DNA of 64,000 nucleotides from Mycoplasmopsis agassizii (GTDB lineage Bacteria; Bacillota_I; Bacilli_A; Mycoplasmatales; Metamycoplasmataceae): NCBI RefSeq assembly GCF_002276225.1, contig NZ_NQNY01000005.1, positions 1 to 64,000 of the forward strand, read 5' to 3'. Shown piece by piece: positions 46,504 to 57,118 of this stretch (position 1 is its first letter; each line of letters starts with the position of its first letter). The notes under the pieces were generated by a model. It saw only the letters and a program-made list of their open reading frames with translations, ran no database searches and was not told where the DNA came from. The position numbers and the translations under genes were made by a program.

Positions 46504-49500
46504 TAGCCTTGGTTTAATCAGTATTGGTTTAATATCAACTGTCTCAATAAGTGCAAAACCACCAGCAAAAAGAAATGATTTGATAGACCCCTTCGCTTAT
46601 GTGATTCCTAGAGATACCACATTCTATAATAAATATCATTGATTCATAGATACAAAGCAAACTGAAGAAAATTTTTCTGCGACACTTTATGCTAGAAATT
46701 TTGACTATGATGTAAGAGTTTATTCTGGTAAGGAATTTGAAACTTATAAAATAGGCGAAATTAAGAAAGATCAAAAATTTATTGAAATAGAAGTAATTCC
46801 AACAAATAGAAATATTACTAAAATTGAAATATATAATAGGAATCTTTATACTGCAGGTAAAGTACTTACTAAGTCTTTCCAGTCAAATGACATAAATTTA
46901 GCTAAAAAAAGATTTAATGAAACAAATACAGGATACAAATATGAACATGTTGGAGATCCACAACCCGAATATATTGTTTTAAAACTAGACATTTCTCAAG
47001 GAAGAAGCAAAACATATTGACTAGTAAATAAATTAACGATTTACCAAGAGACTATCATTTCCTACATACCACTAATGAGTGAAAGTGTAAAAGAGTCATT
47101 ATTAAAAATGATTGATGCATTTCAAAAAAGAATAACTATAGGTGTTAATCCATCTGATACATCAAAAAATCTAAAATCAGGAACAGGGAATAAGTTTAAT
47201 AGACTTCAAGAGCATTTTGAAAAACTATTATCTGAACTAAAGGACAGAAGTAAATTTGTAATAAGTTATGAAATTACTTATGAAAGTGCTATTACTACTA
47301 AAATGAAAGTCAAGATAGGTTTTACAGATTATAAAATTAGTGATTATGTAACTATTGACTCATTTTTTGTTGATTGAAGTTATGGTGTTATGGAGAATAA
47401 ACAAGAAATCATAAAGAATCTTGATATCTACTATAAAAAAAGCAACTGAATGTCAAAACTATATAGTAATGAAATTCCACATGTTACTAAAAACTCTGAT
47501 GGCATAGAGGAATGGCACTCATATCAATATCCCAAGATAACTTTTTCAACTAATGAAAAAAAACACGATGTGCTATATATAGATGATCAAAAAATCAGTG
47601 TTTTAAACAGCATGTTTGAATATGACATTGAAGAAAATATGGGTGAACACGAACAGGTTAACTTAAAAATATCATCGGAAATGTTCCCTAATGCACACCA
47701 ACTTATTTTTAAAAAATATCCATCATCAGGATATTTTAGATACAAATGATTTGGCTGAAACCCGGCCATCAATGCAGATCAGAGTTTATTAATTACACCA
47801 TATATCGGGCCACAACAAAATATTGTTAATAAAGTATATAACCCAAATATCAAGCCAGATACAGGTTTAGAATCATCACTTTATTGAGTAACTGACGATA
47901 TTTTTTTTCATAACAGTTACTTAATTGACCAAACTTATAAAAATCTTAAAAATGGTGGTTTTGTCGAAGTTGTTCACAGCAGAAAAGGTATAGTTATTAA
48001 TTCAGATATAAAATATAATTATTTAAAACATAAAATTTATGGCGAAAAAAATGATTGAAAGTTTATCGAACATGAAAAAATTAAGGATGAAAATAATAAC
48101 TACATTTCATCAGAAAAAACACACGTTTTTAATTTGGGAGTTGATGATAAGCAAGTTCAAAAATATACAATGATTCATATTGGCAATGACAAATCATTTG
48201 AAAAACTAATTCATTCAAAAAAATTTATACCTGTTGATTTTTCAATATACGGAAAAATTTTAAAAGATTATTTAGTCAATAAAAAATCCTTAAAAATCGA
48301 TTCTCTTAATGAATTAAGTTATGAAGAACTAATGTCTTATTGAACTAAATACGTGACAGATTTTGATCCTAAAAGTGCTGTCCCGATAGCAGGAGATCTA
48401 GAAAGTACTTCTTCTTCACCGACTATCAGCTCACAAAGAGGAGGGTTTTTACCAAATAACACTAAAGCCCCTCTTAGCTTTAATGACTTACGAGAAATAG
48501 AAAGTAAATTGAGAGAAAACACCAGCAATCCCAATGACCCCACAAGAGGTATTGGACATACAGATGCTATTAACAGATTATTAGAAAAAAATCCAGGTGA
48601 TACATCTGGTTATATTGATAATGAATATGCAGAACAAATAATTAGGCAAGTTGAAAATGATTCTAAGGTTCTTAAGTTTTTAAAGAAAAAACTAGAAGAA
48701 AATAACTTAATAAGTTCTGATGAGGCAATCAGAACAATTTGAGAAAAAATTAATCATATCAACTTTTACATAAGCGACACTTATGAACCCTTCATTATTG
48801 AAAAGCAATTTCCATATAAAGAAATATTTGATATGGATGAAGATGTTTTTTCTAACTATTTTAGAATTAAAGGTAACAATTTAAACTCAGCACCTTTTTC
48901 AATTGTCTTTGAAAATGAATATGGAAAAGAAAGAAGAACAAATGAAAAATTTAAAAGTGATTTATTTGTTTCTGAACTATCAAATAAAATTAGAGCTAAT
49001 AGTAAATTAGAAAAATTTGATGAATTCATTAGTGAAGAAAAATTAGAAATAAAATATTGATATTTTATATCCAACAAAAAGATTTATGTTCTTGTATGAC
49101 AAAAAAGTTTAACTGATACAAAAGTAAAAAACGGTGAAGAATTTATTTTTCTAGAAAGAGATTATATTGATAATTTACCAGTTTCAATTGATAACACAAC
49201 TCTCTATAATATTCAAATACCTGATTTAAATTTAAATGGCATTAACACTATAGATGGTATTAAAGATGAAATTGATAAACATATAAAAGAGCATATTGAA
49301 AAAGATTTATGACAATATTTTGATTACAAGATTGATGGTAACATCGATGATATTGTTAACTTCGAATTGGAAAATGAAAATAATAAATATTTAAATGTTA
49401 AGGTATTTTCAAAAGATAAACAACAGTACTTTTATGCAAGTTTTTATCTATATAATTTTGTATTTAAAAAAGTTAATTTAGAATACAAAGATCTTGAAAA

Positions 49501-50263
49501 ATTAGATATTGAAAATATCGATACAAATGCTTTAAATAACGTTGAATTAAAAAACCAAATTTGAACCAAAATCACAGACAGGTTGTCAAATTTGAACATT
49601 ATTTTAGGTACAGATATTGAAATAGAAAACTTTGAAAATTTACAAACTAACGAAAATGTAGAAGGAATTTTTGAGTTCAAAATCAAGCTAATTCCTAAAC
49701 AAAAATTTTTCATAAATAGCAAAAAAATTTTAGTCAAAAATACTGTTTCAAAAGAACAAAACTATCAATTTGATTTATCATCTTTAGCTATATCAGAGAT
49801 AAAAATCAATGCAACAACTAGTCACGATGCTGTTCAACAGATAGTTACAAATTTACAAACTGAACTTGATAAATATAAACTTGTAAATGGAAAAGATGTT
49901 TATCTTGAAGATGTCAATAATTCAGAATATATTGGATTTCTTCTAGGTGTAAACACAACTGACACAAGCATATATTTAAAATTAGTTTCAAAGTCAAGAA
50001 ATATTTTAAATGATAAGTTTATCAAAATAACTAACGAAGCAGTTATTACATCAAGTTCAAATAAAACAATTGAAATTGTTTCAAATGAAGAATTAAATGA
50101 AATGATTTCAAAAACAAAAAATAATTCACTTGCTGAATCAAATTCACAAGAAGATACTACTTCAAAATTATATTGAATAATTCCGATAACTATTTTATCA
50201 ATCATTTCAATTGTTGTAATTTCAAAAGTAGTTCATAACAGATTAAAAAGAAAGGCTGTCTAA
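46475..50263 (+). CDS. Giant secreted, membrane-anchored protein, 1262 aa
   Basis: I do not recognise a family. The start ATG 46475 overlaps the end of the VirB4-like gene by 29 bases. Residues 1-26 are a signal peptide (MKLKRNIVFSSLGLISI, cleavage probably after SISA), with no lipobox Cys. About 1200 hydrophilic residues follow, rich in Asp/Glu/Lys/Asn and in aromatic residues; a low-complexity Ser/Pro/Thr stretch near residue 650 divides them. One C-terminal helix (~1234-1252, WIIPITILSIISIVVI) is followed by a Lys/Arg tail. This predicts a single-span protein with its bulk outside the cell. Its place inside the VirB-like operon suggests it is the surface part or a client of that machine. 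Confidence 0.85.
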
Positions 50264-50264
50264 C

Positions 50265-50654
50265 ATGGCTCCATTATTAACCCCACTTAAAATTAAAAGT
50301 TATTTTAAATTCAAAGAAAATCAACAAACTGATGAAATCATCATTATAAGTGAAGATGAAAAAAGTTATTTCTTTAACGAATTATTTACAGATGAATCAT
50401 TAGGAAACTATTCTTTAAAAACACAAAAACAGAATTACTATATCGATAGATATATTAGTTATGAAATTGAAAAAATTCATTTAGATAATTTAATTCTAAA
50501 TGAAATTATTGAAGGTAATTTCTTTGAAGAAAGAATCAAAATAAAACTACTTCACACAATTTATGAATCATTAGACAAAAATATGGATGACCATACAATT
50601 GTTCTGCTTAGACCTAAAAAAATAGTTGAACAAGCAAAAGCTGAGCAATTATAA
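50265..50654 (+). CDS. Small cytoplasmic protein of the VirB-like operon, 129 aa
   Basis: A 129-aa soluble acidic protein (MAPLLTPLKIKSYFK at the start) with no membrane segment. It starts one base after the giant protein stops, so it belongs to the same transcript. No known motif. A partner role, for example a chaperone or regulator of the cluster, is an inference from position. Its last six bases overlap the convergent fpg gene. Confidence 0.7.
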   Translation: MAPLLTPLKIKSYFKFKENQQTDEIIIISEDEKSYFFNELFTDESLGNYSLKTQKQNYYIDRYISYEIEKIHLDNLILNEIIEGNFFEERIKIKLLHTIYESLDKNMDDHTIVLLRPKKIVEQAKAEQL

Positions 50655-51473
50655 TTTTTGCTCTTTAGGACAGTAATAAGAACTGCGACCATTAAGTGAA
50701 AATTTCTTAATGATTGTATTACATCTACGGCACTCTTTTTTATCTCTTAGATGTACTTGTAAAAAGTTTTGATAATTTCCTTCCTGTTTATTTAACGATG
50801 AATAAGAATCAATTGTTGAGCCGCCTAATTTTGTGGACTCATCCATTATTTGTGCAGCAAATTTTAAAATGTCTTTAACATTTTTTAAAGATATTTCACT
50901 AGCAAGTTTACTAGGGTGAATTTTGCAGGCTCAAAGAACTTCATTTGCATAAATGTTTCCTAGACCCGCAATTTTGCTTTGGTCTAATAAAAAAGTCTTA
51001 ATAGCTTTTGATGATTTTTTAGTTAATTTAAAAAAATCATTAGGATCAATTTCTTGGGGTTCCTTAGCAATTAATGATAAAGGTTTTGTACTTAAAAGAT
51101 TACTTTTATTTCTAATATGAAATGTTCCAAACGCTCGATAATCCTTGTATTGAAGTTGTGAACCATCACTGAAATATCAAATCACGTGAATGTGTTGTTC
51201 TAAAAAATCAGGTGGTGTATTTCAAAATAAATATTGACCAGTCATTCTTAAATGACTCAGCATATAAGTATCATCACTAAGTTCAAAAACTAAAAACTTA
51301 GAAATATTGGAAACACTTTTTATTTGTTTACCAATTAAACTATTTCTAAATTCCTCTTCATTTATTTCTTGAATAAGTTTTGGCTTTCACACTTTGATAT
51401 CAACTATTATTTTATTTGTAACTGCTTCATTTAATTTGAAGGAATTAACTCTAACTTCTGGCAATTCAGGCAT
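50649..51473 (-). CDS. fpg: Formamidopyrimidine-DNA glycosylase
   Basis: Removes 8-oxoguanine and Fapy lesions from DNA; 274 aa. The N-terminus MPELPEV gives the catalytic Pro-2 and Glu-3. HLRMTGQYLF and IAGLGNIYANEVLW (helix-two-turn-helix) follow family order. The C-terminal zinc finger is complete, with two Cys in ECRRCN and one in YYCPKEQ. The fourth ligand is not an obvious cysteine in what I can read, since the finger ends at KEQKL; this should be looked at. ATG 51471-51473. Its 3' end overlaps the previous gene tail to tail. Confidence 0.9.
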
Positions 51474-51513
51474 TCTTAAATTTTAAAGTAATTTTGCTAA
51501 AATTTAAATTAAT

Positions 51514-52392
51514 ATGAAAATTGCTATCATTGCTGAATATAACCCTTTTCATTATGGACATATCAGACAATTAAATTGATTAAAAACTAAATATCCTGAT
51601 TCTGAGATAGTGATTTTTCTTAGTGATTATTTTACTCAAAGAGGAACAATTAATATTCTCGATTTTGAAATCAGAAAAAAATTTGCTTTTCAATATGGAA
51701 CTGATCAAGTTATTAAATTAACTGATGAAGAAGTTGTTCAAGGAGCACCATTTTTTGCAAGCAAAATAATTTCTAGGTTTGAAGAAAATGCTATAACTCA
51801 TATTAGCTTTGGTTCTGAATTAGGAAGTTATGAAGAATTAAAAAAACTTTCTGATCTTTTAAAAGAAGAAATTAATAATGGTGAATATAAAAATTATTTT
51901 TCTTTACTTAAAGAAAATAAAAATGTTTTAATTAAATCAAATGACATCTTAGCAATTTCTTATATTCAAGCAATTGAAAAATTAAATCTTAACATTTCAT
52001 ATTTAATTTTAAAAAGAAATGTTGATTATAATTCTGATGAAACGATTGATAATATTACAAGTGCAACTAATATTCGTAAAATGTTTTTAGAAAATAAAAA
52101 CATTGAAAAATATACACCTGCTTTCAATCATTTAAAAAATGAAAAACAGGTAATGAAAAATTGATATTTTATCTTCCAATCTCTATTTTTGAATAATTTA
52201 AAATATAGTTATTTTTATATTAAAAAAATCAATTTAGAACTATATAATTTATTTAAAAAACATATTTATGCAAAATCTTACAATGACTTTGTCAAGGCAT
52301 GTACTTCAAAATATACGCCTGCATCTTTTGTAAGAAGAGCAATGGTAAATTTTTATTTAGAAATCAAAAAAGGGAAAGGTATTGATTATTAA
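51514..52392 (+). CDS. tmcAL: tRNA(Met) cytidine acetate ligase
   Basis: A nucleotidyltransferase-like enzyme that makes ac4C34 in elongator tRNA-Met using acetate and ATP (YlbM family). The nucleotidyltransferase motif reads IIAEYNPFHYGH at the N-terminus (the family's EYNPFHNGH). FLSDYFTQRG follows, with HISFGSELG and SATNIRKMF further on (the SxTxIR-type motif). The protein is 292 aa, shorter than the ~400-aa Bacillus form. ATG 51514 starts MKIAIIAEYNP. It is nine bases upstream of the next gene, so the two are likely co-transcribed. Confidence 0.88.
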
Positions 52393-52400
52393 TCAAGAGT

Positions 52401-53699
52401 ATGAGTAGTGTTAAAAAAGAAATAAAAAAACCTTCAAATAAAAAGGCGAACAATCTTGAATCTTTACTAAAAGAAAACCAGAGTCTGAAAGCTGAAAATC
52501 AATTAATAAAAAACGGTTTAAACACATTAAGACAAAAAGTTTTAAACCAGGAAAACAACCAAGCTAATTTAACTAATGACTTTAATTACATCTATAACAA
52601 ATTTAGAATTTTCAGTAATGTCAATCAGGAAATTTTGGATGAATATGAACGTTTAATGAATCCTGATAAAGAACCAGTTAAAAAAGAACCTAGTCAACTA
52701 GAAATTCTAAAAACTGATCTAACACCAGTTTTAAATGCAGGTAACAATGTTAAAATTAATAATTCCTTTTTTGATTTTAAAAATAAAATCATTAACACTG
52801 CAGAAATTAATTTAAATAATTTAATTGATCAAGATGATGAAGATCGTGATTATGCTTCAATTATTAGTATTACTCATTTCTTTGTAAAAGACCCTATTTT
52901 AGGCAAATATAAATGAGTTTCAAAATTCTTTGATCCTGAAATAGAATCAAATCATAATTTTAATAATATGAGTTTTCAAGAGTATGAAGCTAATTTCTTC
53001 ACACTTGAAAGACTGAATTTTATTAACAATGTTTCAGATGAAATTAATTCATATATTTCATATGATATTCTTTCATCAGCAGAATCTTTTAATAAGTTTG
53101 TTAAGAAAATGATTAAGATGGCTGGAATTTTAGAAAAATTTTTCAGCACTGAATATTACAATAAAAAAGAAAATTCTTTAGTTGAACAAATTAAAGGTTA
53201 TTTATATGTTTTGAAAATGTCTTTAAATAGTCAGATTTCAAAAGTAATTAAAAATGACTTATATTTCTCACGTGTTTCAAGAGCTTCACAAATTATTGAA
53301 GGCTTAATTAGATCGACTGCTTTACTTATTCATGAAAATCATTCAAGTGAAGTAACTAAAATTAAAACACGCTCATTAAACGATTTATTAATAAGTCGTA
53401 AACCTGATATCTGATTAAGTATTTTTTCAGATGATATCAGATTAATACTTAAAAATTTCCTAGTTAAAAATCATTATCAATTTGATGATTCTCGTGCACT
53501 AAGAAATGAATTTGCTCACAATACAAGTTGAGCAAATGCTCAAATTGCAACTAATCCAATGAAACCAATAATTCAAATTTTTGGAATTTTCTTGTTTGTT
53601 TTTAATCACTTATTTATTAATAAAAAGCTACTTAACTTTATTCATACTGAAAATACTAAAGAGTTAATTTTAAATGAAATAAAAAATAAAAAACAGTAA
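52401..53699 (+). CDS. Hypothetical coiled-coil protein with HEPN-like motif, 432 aa
   Basis: Not recognised as a named protein. The basic N-terminus (MSSVKKEIKKPSNKKAN) leads into a coiled coil of ~45 residues (LLKENQSLKAENQLIKNG). The C-terminal ~170 residues are helical and contain RNEFAH (Arg-368 to His-373), which fits the HEPN nuclease motif Rx4-6H including the usual Asn after Arg. It could be an RNase or RNA-binding HEPN domain, but one motif is thin evidence. No antitoxin-like partner is adjacent. It is co-directional with tmcAL, nine bases apart, and ends at 53699 facing pgsA. Confidence 0.7.
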
Positions 53700-53715
53700 G
53701 TTTTTTATTCAATGT

Positions 53716-54357
53716 TTAGTTTGATTTCTTAGATATTTTTAAGTATTTAAATAAAGGTTTTAAATATAAATATCCTGAAATATAAGACATAATTAGAGCC
53801 ACAAAAGTTGGTATATTTATTAACGCTACAAATGCCATCATACTAATATTTAGATTTATTAATAAATCATTACCATAAAAAGGAATTGCAATTGCAAATA
53901 AAATAATAATTGCAAGTGTTTGGAAAACCGTTTTTAATTTACCTCAAATTGATGCTGCCACTTCTACACCTTTAGAAGCCATTAAATTTCTTGCACCATC
54001 AACAACGATGTCTCGCAAAATAAATAAGACTACAACTCATGCAAAAGTTAAATTTGTAATCGCTAAAAAGATCAATGTTGTATTGATCATTATTTTGTCA
54101 GCAATTGGGTCAAATAGCTTTCCAAAAATAGAAACATTTTTATATTTGCGTGCTAAATATCCATCAAAAAAATCGGTTATCATTGCTATTATAAAAATTA
54201 TAAAGTTGACTGACCAAATTGATTTTAAATCAATTACTAAACTGCCAGGATAATTAATTCGATAAGCAATTAAAGAAAATAAAATAATGTAAGGTATAAC
54301 AATTAACAATCTGAAAATTGTTAAATAGTTAGGTAAATTTTTATTTGCTATCAGCAT
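53716..54357 (-). CDS. pgsA: CDP-diacylglycerol-glycerol-3-phosphate phosphatidyltransferase
   Basis: Makes phosphatidylglycerol phosphate in the membrane; 213 aa. The CDP-alcohol phosphotransferase signature is complete: Asp-62, Asp-65, Gly-66, Ala-69, Arg-70, Gly-79, Asp-83, Asp-87 (TDFFDGYLARKY and GKLFDPIADK). Five or six helices are visible. ATG 54355-54357 was chosen over an upstream TTG because LPNYLTIFR follows at normal distance. It overlaps the 171-aa gene upstream by 17 bases. The product feeds cardiolipin and PG synthesis together with plsY. Confidence 0.95.
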
Positions 54358-54856
54358 AAAGAAGTTTTGTTTTTTCACTATATTGTTCAACAAGATCTTT
54401 TAGATCAACTGTACCTAAAATACTTTCATTTTGATCTTTGAATCATTTAATAGTTTCAGGTATCTTCTTATTTCACATGTTACTTTTGTAACCCATTAAA
54501 GTATTTAGTTCGCTTACAAATCGGCGATATTTCTTATCAGGCAAAAAGAACATTTTAAAGATTTTTGTATCAGTTAATTTGTCAAGATATTTATCACTTC
54601 TTGTGACAATCATACTCATTTTTAAATTAGTTTGATTTTTAAAAAATTTGTCCATGATTACATCATTTTCATTAATTAATGAATTGATTTCAATAATGTA
54701 TTGGAAATATTTTTTATTAATTTCATGCTCAAGTTCATTAGTTTTCTTTTTTAGTTTGCGCTTACGTAATTCTTTTTTAATAAAGTTGTAAGCAACAAAA
54801 GCAAAAATTAAAAATAAAATTATCGCTACTAAGATATATAAGACTACGTTATCCAT
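54341..54856 (-). CDS. Small single-span membrane protein, 171 aa
   Basis: Not recognised. One N-terminal membrane helix (MDNVVLYILVAIILFLIF, to ~residue 25), then a basic coiled-coil-like stretch (KKELRKRKLKKKTNELEHEI) and a soluble tail, so topology is N-out with a cytoplasmic body. Ribosome site AAAGGAG precedes ATG 54854-54856. It overlaps pgsA and forms a two-gene operon with it. Placement suggests a link to membrane lipid synthesis, but this is only context. Confidence 0.75.
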
Positions 54857-54896
54857 ATTCAACTCCTTTATTTCTCGGTTTATATATTTTACACAA

Positions 54897-54931
54897 AAAA
54901 ATTAAAAAAATAAAAAGCACCGAAGTGCTTT
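54897..54931 (-). terminator. Terminator of rnpB
   Basis: On the minus strand AAAGCAC-TTCG-GTGCTTT (+ 54925-54931 and 54914-54920) is a 7-bp stem with a UUCG tetraloop, followed by a T-rich run. It lies directly after the RNase P RNA. Confidence 0.85.
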
Positions 54932-55222
54932 ACATCTATAAGCCGCTTTCTGTTCAACCTTTAAGGGTTGCGTCAATTATTTATCTAACATGCAATTTTA
55001 CAAATTGCATGTTCCGATAACATATTCAGTTATATGTTTTCGATTCCCCTACCATAATTTGGGTTTCTAGCTCGTGGAGTTTACCGCGTTTCATATTTCT
55101 CGTCTCTGTGGCACTAGTCATCTAAGTCAGGGTTTATTAGACCCTGCACGAACACTACAAGCATCGCAGCTTGTGCTAGAGCGGACTTTCCTCTAGAATT
55201 ACTAGCAATTGACCGATGCTTT
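54932..55222 (-). ncRNA. rnpB: RNase P RNA
   Basis: The catalytic RNA that matures tRNA 5' ends. Conserved blocks on the minus strand are clear: GAGGAAAGTCC near the 5' end (CR I), the CACAGAGACGAGAA region, AAACGCGGTAAACTCC, and near the 3' end GAACAGAAAGCGGCTTATAG (CR V). The 5' GCATC pairs with the 3' GATGT (P1). About 290 nt, the size of B-type RNA in mollicutes. Ends are approximate (a few bases). It has its own promoter and terminator. Confidence 0.93.
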
Positions 55223-55225
55223 AAC

Positions 55226-55231
55226 ATTATA
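55226..55231 (-). promoter_or_regulatory. -10 box of rnpB
   Basis: On the minus strand TATAAT lies four bases before the predicted 5' end of rnpB. The same short spacer must also hold the divergent comEA promoter. Confidence 0.6.
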
Positions 55232-55258
55232 CATAAACTAATCAAGTGAAAGAAAATT

Positions 55259-55756
55259 ATGAAAAAAATTTATAAAGCAATAATTGCTTCAATAATTTTG
55301 GTTGCAATTTCGGCAACCGTTGGTGTTTATTTTTTTAAAGACCAAATTTTCCCTGTTGTACAAAAAGAAACTCCAGCTGAAAAAGATAAAGTTGTTGTGA
55401 CATTTATAGGCAATGTAGAAAAACCTGGGAAATATATTTTTGATAAAGATACTAGTTTAAGAAAAGCACTGAATACCGTTAAGATTAAGGCTAATAGTGC
55501 TATGAAAGGTTTAGATTTAAACCAATTATTAACAGATGGTAAAAGTTATACCATTTTAAAAAATCTTAAAGAAAATAACCACTTTTCTGATATTTCAGAA
55601 GTTGCCTTAAAAAAGTTGGGGCTTAGAAGTAATCAAATCACGGAGCTATTAAAATACAAAAATAGTAAAACTACATATACATGAGAAGAAATTGAAAACC
55701 TACCTGGAATTGGTTCAAAATCAATTGAAAAAATCAAGGAGATTTACATAATCTAG
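55259..55756 (+). CDS. comEA: ComEA-like DNA-binding competence protein
   Basis: A 165-aa protein anchored by one N-terminal helix (~6-27, AIIASIILVAISATVGVYFF). Residues ~48-80 form an SLBB-like domain (VTFIGNVEKPGKYIF). A helix-hairpin-helix with the DNA-binding loop LPGIGSKSIEKI closes the chain. This is the order of Bacillus ComEA, the DNA receptor outside the membrane. The comEC gene follows in another frame with overlap, so the pair is a DNA-uptake operon. It ends at TAG 55754-55756 after a TGA-Trp codon. Confidence 0.88.
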
Positions 55757-57057
55757 TTTTTGTTTTTATTGCCCTGATATTACCAATTTTATTTTCGCTA
55801 CTTGAACTATTTTTAAAAATAGGTTTTCTAGTTTTTATAATTAATTTATTTTTTATTTTAATTACGTTCAGAAAAAAACATCTTCTTTATGTTTTGATTT
55901 TTTCTTTAATTATTTGTTTTCTAATTTTTATTATTTTAAAAATTAGAACAGATAGTTTTGAACAAAATATTAATGGTGAATTTAAAGTAATTAGAAAATT
56001 TAAAAACTCATATATTCTTCAAAAAGGAATTAATAAATATTTTATAAAAACAAAAATTAGTTTCGAAGAATATGAGATTTTAAAAGTAAGCGGCAATTTA
56101 GAAGCTATTAATATCGATGATTACAATTTTAGTAATTTTTTAAAATCCGAGAATGTATTTCATGAAATAAAAAACTTTGAGATAAATAAAATTTCAGATT
56201 CATTTTCTTTCAAAGGCGAATTAAAAAAATACTTTGCAAGTGGCTCTGAAATCTACCAAAAATATATGTCTCTTTTTTATTTAGGAAAAGTAAATAATTT
56301 GAATGAATTTGAATATCAGCAATTTCAAAATTTGCAACTTTTACATTTAGTTATAATTTCAGGTTTTCATTTATCAATTGTAAAATTTGTCTATTTTAAA
56401 ATTTTCAAATTATTCAGGTTGAAGCAAAAATATATAGACTTATCTTTTATTTTGGTAGTAGTTTTTTTATTAATATTTTTTGAATTTCATATTTCAATTT
56501 TTAGATACGCAACAGTTTATTTATTAGCCATAATTTTTAAATACTTATTTTCAAAAAAAATAAACCATTATTTTTTAATTTTAATTTCATTAAATTTATT
56601 CTTAGTTTTTAATCCCTTTTATTTAATCAGAGATGCTTTAATTTTCAGTTATGGTTTATCTTTTTACATTTCATTTTTAAATAAAATGAATTATAAAAAT
56701 AAAATTACAAAGTTTTTAATAATGAGTTTAACAACCTATTTTATGGCTGTTCCTTTAGTAGTTTTAATTACAAATAAGTTTATTATATTTGCTTACTTTT
56801 TTACCTTATTAGCTACACCTATTATTGGTGCAATTTATATTTTTTCAGCACTATTTTTCTACCTTAGGGATTTTCTCACTATTATATTCGAAATGTTTGA
56901 TTGACTGATAAATAGGTTTCTTGAAATTAATTTCTACATTGAAATAAGCAATGTTTACAAATGATTTTACTTGCCTTACTACATAATTTTTTCGTTTTCA
57001 TCAATTTTAATAATCAAAAACATTAAACCTAGAATTAAGCACATAAAACTTGCTTAA
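55681..57057 (+). CDS. comEC: ComEC/Rec2-like DNA channel (competence domain)
   Basis: A membrane channel for single-stranded DNA, 458 aa. The ComEC competence-domain signature LHLVIISGFHLSIVKF is clear near residue 225. Many hydrophobic segments surround it. The C-terminal beta-lactamase-like domain of long ComEC is absent, and the protein ends soon after the last helices. The start is uncertain: the only ATG in frame is 55681, inside comEA, giving a Trp-rich N-terminus before the first helix (~24). A strong AAGGAG at 55736-55741 sits before the comEA stop, with no start codon in this frame at the right distance. Confidence is high for the gene, low for the start. Confidence 0.83.
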
Positions 57058-57071
57058 TTTTTTAATACTTT

Positions 57072-57092
57072 AGCCAACAAAATGGCTTTAAA
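57072..57092 (+). terminator. Weak terminator after comEC
   Basis: AGCCA and TGGCT form a short stem with an ACAAAA loop, 15 bases after the comEC stop, followed by an A/T-rich stretch without a long T run. Confidence 0.4.
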
Positions 57093-57106
57093 AATCTACC
57101 TTTATG

Positions 57107-57112
57107 TATAAT
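57107..57112 (+). promoter_or_regulatory. -10 box of the holA operon, likely leaderless
   Basis: TATAAT is six bases before ATG 57119. No Shine-Dalgarno lies between. Transcription would start at or next to the ATG. Confidence 0.55.
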
Positions 57113-57118
57113 AAGAAC

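Noticed and set aside
42605-50654. Integrative conjugative element
   Set aside because: No integrase or recombinase, relaxase, VirD4-type coupling protein, direct repeats or replication genes are seen, and housekeeping genes flank the cluster at close distance.
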